From positions 17,594,501 to 17,658,500 of the forward strand of contig JAWQUS010000010.1 in assembly GCA_036365455.1 (NCBI GenBank): a stretch of DNA of 64,000 nucleotides, in the 5' to 3' direction. A program made the translations under genes and the position numbers. Position 1 is the stretch's first letter, and each line of letters opens with the position of its first letter. Source of the DNA: Macrosoma leucophasiata. Taxonomy: Eukaryota; Arthropoda; Insecta; Lepidoptera; Hedylidae. Shown here one piece after another: positions 1 to 9,900 of this stretch. The notes beneath the pieces are model-generated. The model was not told the origin of the DNA, ran no database searches, and saw nothing but the letters and a program-made list of their open reading frames with translations.

Positions 1-163
1 AAAAACAATTATTAAGGGTAAAAGCGACTTCTTTACGATATTCAATAAACTGAAAAGTCTATTATATCGGTTGCCTAACTAGCATAGTTGGTAATAGATG
101 GCGCTACTGGTACCATAAACCAATGCAATAGATGTGAAGGAAAAATTCGACAAATCGGGCAGG

Positions 164-238
164 GCTTCAGTAGCTCAATTGGAAGAGCGGCTGGACTAGA
201 TTCCCAGTAGGTCGCGAGTTCGAGCCTCGCCTGAAGTC
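164..238 (+). tRNA. tRNA-like sequence, probably the head of a tRNA-derived repeat rather than a working gene
   Basis: A cloverleaf can be folded. The acceptor is GCTTCAG/CTGAAGT, the D arm GCTC-AATTGGAA-GAGC, the T arm GCGAG-TTCGAGC-CTCGC, and box B (GTTCGAGCC) is intact. The anticodon stem GCTGG/CCAGT closes a 9-nt loop (ACTAGATTC) instead of 7, so no anticodon can be assigned. A TTTTT terminator follows. The same 3' end (CTGAAGTCAAATTTTTCTTTC) recurs near 20011-20031, and reverse T-arm and acceptor remnants lie near 6408-6450 and 19956-20000, which points to a repeat family. Confidence 0.4.
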
Positions 239-453
239 AAATTTTTCTTTCATTTCTTTAAAAATAAAAATATATTATCTCTACAAAATTTCTTTCCTGG
301 AGGATTTATAAAATTTGACTAGACTCTTATCATATTTAAGCCGCTATGTATCATGTAATGATTTGTAATTTTTCACTTTAAATAATTATATATTTATTAT
401 TACTACCAGTTAGATTGTATTGCAAGTCATTAGTAACCAAGGCAATAATCAAA

Positions 454-842
454 ACCGGTCAAGTGCATGTCGGGCCACGCCAATTGTAGGCTTCCGTAGT
501 TACAGAGTAAGAGATGTAATGAAAAAAATAAATAAATATTTTCAATGGACTTGTTCGAAATTTTCGAGTAAAATACATTTGGTCGACTATAACTCGCAAA
601 CTTGCAAGGCCAACTTTAGTGTGATAGTTTTCCTTATAATTCGTTATATGTAGCTACTATCGCCGTAACGTTTGAATTTCTAACAGTAACCGTTTAGTCT
701 GTAGGGGGGGGGACACATGAGTCTAACGAAAATTTGCACTTTAAAGCCTAATAATATCACGTAAGTCACAAACAGTTAACTAAATCGAAAAATTATGTTC
801 GCACACCCATAATATTTTTAAAAGACCAATGGCAAATTTTAC
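454..842 (+). repeat. Dispersed repeat family A (AAACCGGTCAAGTGC... start), copy 1
   Basis: Starts AAACCGGTCAAGTGCATGTC and runs through GTTCGAAATTTTCGAG, TTTGGTCGACTATAACTCGC and a G-run to GCACACCCATAATATTTTT. Most of it matches 19060-19725 block by block. The unrelated-looking 5' start matches the reverse complement of the right end of copy 3 (20630-20672). The short open frame at 420-653 falls inside the repeat and is not a gene. Confidence 0.7.
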
Positions 843-906
843 ATGTTAGGTACATTTGTACCGAAAAATATTCTGAAAATAAGCATGGGCATATTTTATG
901 TTTCAG

Positions 907-3900
907 AAAATGTTCCTATTACCAAACCAGTCATGCAAATCACTGAAGTTATATTAGAAGAACAAGAAACTAAATCTAGAAAATCAAAAGATAATTCACT
1001 AAGTTTAGATAAATCTGATGAACCTACACGGCGAAGCCCTCGACTGCTTGGAAAGAAAAATAATGAATCTAAAACCAATCAAGATAAACCAGAAATTACC
1101 ATAACCAAAATATCCGAGATGTCTGAAATAGTTGCAGACCAAAAGGAAACTGATTTATCTTTCAATGATAATAACGAAACAGATAAAATACCTCAAAGTA
1201 AAGAAAAGGAACAGTTGTCTCTATCAAATGCAAATTTGTTGAATGATTTAGATGTGGAACCAAAAAAACGATTTACACATTTGAATAAAACAATGTCAGC
1301 TCTTCAGAACCTAAGTATTTCAGAAAGTAAAAGACAACGGACTAAATCTTGGACAACTCTATCAACATCATCTTTACATGATAATAATTTCTATAGCGAC
1401 AATGAAGAAACAAAGAAAAAAAAAAACAAAATTGTACTTTCAAATACATCATCAAACATAACTGACACTGGTGATAAATCTGATATTTCATTAGAAAAAA
1501 CGAAAAAAGATGCTAACGATTACTCCATCCACAAGACTACAGAAAATGAAAGAAAGAGCAGGATCTCTATTTCAAAATTAGGAAATCTGTCAGAGTCTGG
1601 AAGCCGATCACCTAAATCTCACAATGATGCATTTGACAAGGTCAAAAGTGAAGTCTCGTCACTAACAAGGAAAAAACATACAAGTGACGAATCCAATTTG
1701 GAAGATTCTAAAAGTAAAAGAAAAGGCAAGACCTCTTTCTCAGATTGTGAAAATGTATCGAAATCTGACTATGAGTCACCTAAATCCAAAAATGATTCAT
1801 CAAACATTCGATCTAACTTTGTAGAAGCAAAAGATAAAGATTCGTCAGCAAAAAATAATAAAGATACACATGATAAATCCATCCACATAGAAATTGATAT
1901 AAAACAGACGAGTAGAACCTCTTCCACCGATACAGATTTGTTGCCAATATCTGGAAACATATCACCAAAGGTAAAACATGATTTAACTGACACTTATGCC
2001 CAAAATAACTCTGGAGAAACGAAAGATGTAATTTCAGCTAACCCATTATTTAGCAAAGACCCTACCGACATTCATACAATGGTGTTTATTGATGATTCAG
2101 ATTCTAATTCGGAAAAACCTAATAACGCACGTAAAAAGCAAGAGAATGAAGATCAATGTGTTCCAATAGTGCACCATGATTGTGATATCCAAGAAAATTC
2201 TGTACAAAAGCAATTAGATTTAGAATCTGAGATAGTCAGCAGTAGTGATCGTGATGTTTCTTCTAACTCGATCAATAAAAAAATACATAATGAAAGCTGT
2301 GAGCCAATGGATGTTGACGAGACTATACCTGATAATTATATATCTGCGACACAAAGTAAAACTGATATATCGCAACGAAAGTCGACATCCTATATATTTG
2401 ATGAAAAAAATGATATTGTTGATGAGTCTAACAAATCAAAACGAAAATCGTCTATAACTAATTTCATGGCACAACATTTTGAAAGAAGTGGAAATGAAAA
2501 TAAGAGTACCTTGATTTTATCTGAACTAAAAGATGTATCTACAGCATCGTCGGAAACTATAAACAGCAAGTCTCCTCAAATATTGCATAGCAAAATCTTG
2601 TCTAAATCAGTCAATATTCTAGACATTACCCAGGACAATGATGTAGATAAAAAGAATATTTCACTCAACTGCCTTACAAGTACACCCCTTTTAGAGAAAA
2701 AAGCCGCTAAGAACATTATTACCAAACCTTTTGAAAAAGAAGAAGTAAAAAATACATCACTCAAAAATAAATCCATAAAATCACAAAGTACGAAAAGCGA
2801 AGAATCATCAGAAAATGTAACAGAAGAAGATGAATCAGACGACAATGATGGTGATTTGTCACGAGATAAAAATGAATTCTTAAGTGATGAAGCAGAAGAA
2901 GCCAGTGATGATTACGAATCAGGTGATAGCCGAGATGAAGAAGAGAGAAAATATGAGAAGGAAAATGAGATCTTGGAAAAAGGCGAAACTTTAACATCTG
3001 ATGACGAACTGTCCGATGATTCCGATTATGAAAAAGATTCATTTGTTGTTAGTTCTGATGAAGAAGATTACGACTTGTTGGATGGCTCTAGCGATGATTT
3101 ATCTATGAGTGATAATGAACTGAAAATGACAGAAAAATCAAAGAAAAAATATGATGAGCGTAAAAGAAAAGAACAAAAAAAAGTATCCAAAGAAATGTAC
3201 GAATCTCGACATAAATTAAATCTTTCCAATAAAAGTTCTGCATCTGAAACGGAAAAACCTACAAAAAAACGTAGAAATCGTCAACGATTGAATTCGTCCA
3301 ATTTAAATTCTAGTGAAGATGAAGATATTGTAGTAAAACCGAAAAAAAATTATCGCATCCGATTAGACTCTACTGTTGAAACCAGTGCAATTAAATCTGA
3401 CGGAGAAGAACTGTCTTCGGCGAAAAAAAAGAAAAACCGTGAATCAAAATCCTCCTTGGATAATAATAATATAGAAAAAGAAACAGAAATATCTATTACT
3501 GAAGAAATTAATACGGAGGCTAAAGATCTTTTATCAACAACACATGTAGCAAATGAATCTAATTTACATAAGAGTGTAAATACATCTATCAAATTTATTG
3601 ATGCAAATGATGACAAAATGAATGTGAGAGACAATAATATTTCGCTATCTAAAACAGGAGCCACAGACCCGTTACAAGCAACAATAATTAATGGTGATGA
3701 TGAATCGGACTCTCCTTTAAGTAGCGACGGCGAAAATATATTGCAGAACTATGAATCAGTTCTTAACGAAATCAACAAGAATATGAAGACTAATAAATCA
3801 AAGCAATGTAATATTTCACTAAATTTGGATAGTAAAACTAAATCTAATAATAAAGTGGCTATAGTTGATCAACTCAACCTAACCCAAACAAAAACTACCA

Positions 3901-6900
3901 AAAAATCAAAGAAAAAACAATCTGATGAAGTTGACAATAGTGAATTTAAAAATAAACCGAAAAAAGATACACAGGTTAACAATAAATCTGTAACAAAATA
4001 TAATGATGATGGATCCTCAGACTCCATAGATCTACATTTGCTGTTTTCTGAAGACAGCAACAATAGTGATAATATAAAAAGTAAGAACAACCAAAACACT
4101 GAGGAATTTATACCACTGAAAAGAACTGAAGGCAAGACCAAGCTCAATATTGGTAAGTTGCTAATTATTTATTAGTATGGGTGTGCAGTTCAATAAGACG
4201 GTGTTGAGTAAAAGATATCTAGTTTAATATTTTTCACTGATTACCTAGGGCCGTTAAACTAACATTATATTCAGCGTTATTGTATGTTCTAAAATGGAAT
4301 ATATGGCCCCATAATTTCTTGCACACAGACAATAACACCTGGATTATAAGTATTTAAAATCATAATCTTACAAATTAAATTTTATACATTATATCATTCA
4401 TTCGATGTGTTTTTACCAAACCGCGAACTAGACTCAATCAAAAAAAATATTTTTAAACAAGAAATATTTTAAAAGTAAGATTGTAATTAACTATAAAAAA
4501 GAATATAACTTATGAAAATATGAGGGTTTCGCAATAGACGGCCTAATCCGGACTAATATATTGCAAAAGTAACTCTGCCTATCTGTAAACGCCAGATTTT
4601 AAAAAAAGTGTGCCGTTAAGTGCAGCACATTTTGTTCGAAACTCCAGCAGTACGCACTAACCTATTATCACGTTCAGTCTCCGTTTCCACCGGAAAGTGC
4701 GTGTTTACAATAAACGTTTATATCACACACTGTGCCGCACAGTTCAGCACGTGGTTGAATTGAACCTTTAGGATTTCACGACCAAACTTCTGAGCCAATG
4801 GTGATGAAATCTATTATGGCCGTAGTTTGAATCCTGAGAAAAGACATGGGTTACTTTTATTTTTCACTCTTTAGTAATTGACAATGTTATATTGATAATT
4901 TTCAGGTGATGATAGCCCTCCCGTAGAAATATCGTACAAGAAACACAAATCTGACATGAAAGAGAAATCATTGAATGAATCTCAACTGGAATTACAAAAC
5001 ACAAATACAGGTATTTTACTTTTTTTTAATGTAATGAAGGTAACAAACAGTGTTGCAATTCACTTTCATTTTCATGTTAAGTGATGACTGCAGCCTATAG
5101 ACACCCACACAAAGACCAGAGGTCAAAATACAGATGCGTTGCCACCCCTGAGAACTTAGTATTATGCCTCTGTGATAGGTATGTATGTATGTATCTTCAC
5201 GCCAGGTAGTAGTACGGGGTAGGCAGAGTGTAGAGCGCCAGATATCCCGGTTCTGACAAACTTCTCGTGCCTCGTCTACCTTCATCATTCTCTTCATACA
5301 TGCACGCCGATTCCTAAGACTTTTGACCCCACCATCAGACAGAACTCGACCTATTTGGTCATGGTAGGTCAGTCTTGGTCTTCCTGGGCCTCTGCAACCA
5401 TCCACATTCGCCGAAATATACCTATTTTTCTTTTTTTACTCTAGTGATACTAAAACAGAATTTCATAGTGGGTGTTGTAACATGTTCCTTGGAAATAAAT
5501 ATAATGATCTAGTTTAAACTTATTTTTGTTATTTACCTACAGGCACTGATGGCGCTAAGAAGTCTAAAAGAAAATCATCTATTATCACACCGAGTGAAGA
5601 ACAAATAGAAAATTACCAAAGTTAGTAGCAGGGTTATAAAACCACAGTCGAAAACTATTCTATAAAATACTTAGCAACTACCCTATTGGACAGTTACTAA
5701 GATATGACCGGGGCTCGCCGCTACTTTATTAACCCATTCGGTGCGGCAGTTCAATTCCTGAAACGGCGAGCAGTGATTGCAGTGTTATATAAATGTGTAA
5801 AAATGTTTTTTTTTTACTGGTCTTGGGCAAAATATTATTATAAGCAATTAAAAAAAAAAGGCTAATAGGCGACCGCCGCGACGAATGGGTTTAAGTTGAA
5901 CCATCATCAACATTTTAGCCGAAAGACATCCACTGCTGGACAAAAGCCTTCTCCAGCGGTGTTTGCAGCTGGGTTTTGCGTTATTCATAACCGCCACGCT
6001 TGACCTGTGGATTGGCAAAGGCAGTAGCGGTAGTTTTATCGCAGGATACCCATACCACATTATTGCGTTTATTAAGCTATTGTAATGGTTTGACCGCCAT
6101 TGTTCGGTTGACTAACCTGCACTGTATTTTCTTCCACTATTGGGGGGTGGGTCGTCACGTCCCGACGGCTTCGTTTAAGTTTAATTAATGTAGTAAAACT
6201 ACTCGACCAACAATAGAAGCTTAACTTAGAAAAAGTATGTTAAATTTATGTTATCCTTTCAGATGAAGTGGAGAATAACAAGCAACAAAATAGTTCAAAG
6301 AAAAATAAAAAAAAATCTTTGAACATAACTACAGAAGAACAAGCTTCTATTGCAGGTATTTCTTTATCTCTATACAGTAATTTAACATATTAGAAATAAA
6401 AGAAAAATTTGATTTTGTCCAGAAATCGAATCTGCGACCTCAGGGAAATTATGTCAATAATGTGTAATTTGTGTTTTATTTTTAGATGACATTGAAAGTA
6501 GCAAACAGCAAAATAGTTCAAAGAAAAATAAAAAGAAGTCTTTGAACATATCATACCAGGAACATGCTTCTATTGGAGGTATGTATTTATATATATCTCA
6601 TATAATTATAATATTTTATTAAATAAAGAAAACAACAACTTAATTCAAAGAAACATAAAAATAAATCTTTGGACATATTTTTCGAAGAACAGGCTTCTAT
6701 TGCGAGTATTTACGATACAAATATTTATTTGGTTTAGTTGTTGAGATTTAAACTGACTCCCAGGGTACTATTACGGTACCCAAAAATTAAAATTCTAAAT
6801 ATTAAAAAAACGATTCCTATACACGTCCATGACAAGTTCATTTCAGCATTTAGTAGTGATATTGAAAGGTTTAAAGAGATAATATTTTATATTCTTATTT

Positions 6901-9900
6901 TAGATGAGATGGAGAGTGGAATCCAACAAAATAGTTCAAAGAAACATAAAAAGAAATCTATGTACGTATCTGGTGAAGAACAAGCTTCTTTAACAGGTAT
7001 GTATCATATATTATTATTTCTACGTTTACCTTTGGTTTAATTTGTTGAAAGGAGATGTTGCGAGCTCGGCTCTGGTTCGTACACGTCCTCAAAAATAGGG
7101 TAAATTAAAGAAGAATCCGAAAAAAATAAAATTAATTCAAGAATATATTTTAGAGTTACAAGCACATTTAATTCAAACGATTTTATCATTTTCAACATGG
7201 CGGCGATACAGCTGACGATTTGGATAGTACATAAAATAAAGTAGTATATAAAATAAAACTAATTAATGCTATCTGTATCTTACTAGTGCATCACATATTT
7301 CTTTAAATTGGAAAACGAGTACTATTAAGTTCTTAGTATTAACACATGAAATCGATTTCGATAGTATTTAGAAAATATAACTTTTGTCTCCAAGTACCTT
7401 CTATATAATAAGTTGGGGGAAAAAGTCTTTTCACATAAAGTATGTATGAACTTGTAATAAAATCTCTTTGGCTGTAGTATTTGTATCTGGCTGGTTTTGG
7501 TATCATTGAAAGTTGAAATTTTAAAGAACATAATTCCAAATTCAAATTAGGCAAATGTGTGATTTTCATTTGTTTTTCGTATTGTCAAGATGAGTGAATC
7601 TAATGAAGAAATTCGATTCATTTTAAAATTTTACTACAAAAAAGGTAAAAATGCAACGCAAGCCGCGAAAAAAATTTGCGATGTTTATGGACCTAATGTA
7701 GTGTCTGTGAGAGTAGCACAAATTTGGTTTAAGCGTTTTCAATCCGGAAATTTTGATGTCAAAGATGCACCTCGCTCTGGTCGCCCTATTACGGATAAAG
7801 TGGATGCCATTTTTGAAAAAGTGGAGCAAGATCGACATATCAGTAGTTACGACGTAGCTGAAGAACTGAGAATTGATCACAAAATAGTTTTGGCGCATTT
7901 GAAAAAAGCTGGGTACAAAAAAAAGCTCGATATTTGGGTACCTCACGAGCTCACTGAAAGAAACCTAATGAACCGTGTACTCATTTGTGATTCTTTATTA
8001 CGACGTAATGAAACCGAATCATTTTTGAAGTGATGAAAAGTGGATCACGTACGAAAAGAACGTGCGAAAACGGTCGTGGTCAAAGGCCGGTCAGGCTTCA
8101 CAGACTGGCGAAACCCGGGTAAACTCGCAATAAGGTGATGTTGTGTGTGTGGTGGGATTGGAAGGGCATTATTCATTATGAGCTATTACCACCAGGCAGG
8201 ACTATCGATTCTGAACTCTACTGCGAACAACTGATGAGATTAAAGCAAGAAGTTGAGAGAAAGCGGCCGGAATTGATCAACAGAAGGGGTGTGGTGTTTC
8301 ATCATGATAACGCTAGACCTCACACATCTATAGCCACTCAGCAAAAATTAAGAGAGTTGGGCTGGAAGATGTTAATGCATCCGCCGTATAGTCCTGACCT
8401 TGCACCTTCAGATTTCCACCTGTTTCGGTCTCTTCAGAATTCTTTATGCAATGTTAGGTTAACATCACGAGAGGACTGCCAAATCCACTTGTCGCGGTAT
8501 TTTGATGAGAAGTCCCAAAATTTTTATAGCAATGGGATCATGTCCCTACCTACAAGATGGCAAAAGGTTATCGAACAAAATGGTACATACATACTTTAGT
8601 TAAATTTAAATAAACAATATTAAAAAATGTTTTGAATTATCTTAAAAATAGCGAAGAAACTTTTTCCCCAACCTAATATTCAAAAAACAATTTAAAAATA
8701 TGAAAATGTCAAAATGACATTGCCCGCCATATTCGTCATGTTGGTTTTGAGTTGCAATTCTAACTGCAAATAATATTTTGTAACTGCAAACAAAGCTAAA
8801 TAAGTGAAAATATGCAATAAAAAACGTTTTTATATCGATTTTGCCTGTTAATGATATTGTGTACAATACATGGCCGGAGATCCATACATTTTAGCAACAT
8901 CTTCTTTAAAACTGATTCAACAAAAATATTATTCATATAAATTGAAACTAGAAAGAATATTGCGAAACAAACTATTATACAAATTATTATGTACAGTCCA
9001 TTTATCGAAGAACTGTTTAACAGGCATTAATTAATCATGTATAATATCCTTCTTTTAGATGAGATGGAGACTAACAATCAGCAAAATAGTTCAAAGAAAC
9101 ATAAAAATAAATCTTTGAATATATCTTGCGAGGAACAGGCTTCTATTGCAGGTATATAACTGATAACATTAATTCAAAGTTTTAATTTAGTTAAAATTGA
9201 CTTTGTGTAATCAATGACTGTTGATGACTGCAGCCCACAGATCACCTCCAATAGATACTGCATTAGTGAATATTTGTTCGGATACTTGTTCACCGTTCTT
9301 TAAGGTGCGCGGGGGTTGCGGGAGACGTAACTAAAGCACTGTGATTGGCTGTCTGGCAGCGTCGTGATTTCTAGCATTGCATTCTATGCTAGCAAAATGC
9401 ACTAATGTGTTTTGGGCGTCGGTTGCCCTGAATGCGGTATTTTTGGAGGTGATCTGTGCTGCAGCCTATTGACATCTCCACAAAAACCAGAGCCCAAACT
9501 GCAGATGTGAAGGTTCTTTCTTTCTTTCTACCATTTGGCGCCGGATAGATTTGGTAAGATTCTGAACTTCCAAAAAATTGAAAATGCCCAATAGCACCAG
9601 AGATAATGAATAATACACATTTATCTCTGATAGGACCCGACCTGAGGATCGTACCCAGCACCCCAGCGTAGCAGTAGCGGTTTGCTACCACTGGGTCACA
9701 GAGGTGCTTTAAAGCTCTATAAGATAAATATTATTATTATATATCTTAATATATATAAATCTCGTGTCACAATGTTTGTCCTCAATGGACTCCTAAACCA
9801 CTTAACCGATTATAATAAAATTCGCACACCATGTGCAGTTCATTCCAACTTGAGAGATAGGATAGCTTACATTACGCTATGACTAATAGGAGCAGAGCAG

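Noticed and set aside
843..906. ATG-containing start of the giant open frame at 843
   Set aside because: A strong acceptor ends at 906 and the upstream codons overlap the end of repeat family A; the frame most likely continues from an unseen upstream exon.
2761..3042. Minus-strand open frames under the giant exon (also 896-1078, 3350-3664 and 3869-4147)
   Set aside because: Shadows of the coding strand with its Ser/Asp/Lys-rich codons.
5848..6188. Open frames on both strands around 5848-6188
   Set aside because: They fall inside the L repeat and the piggyBac-like MITE.
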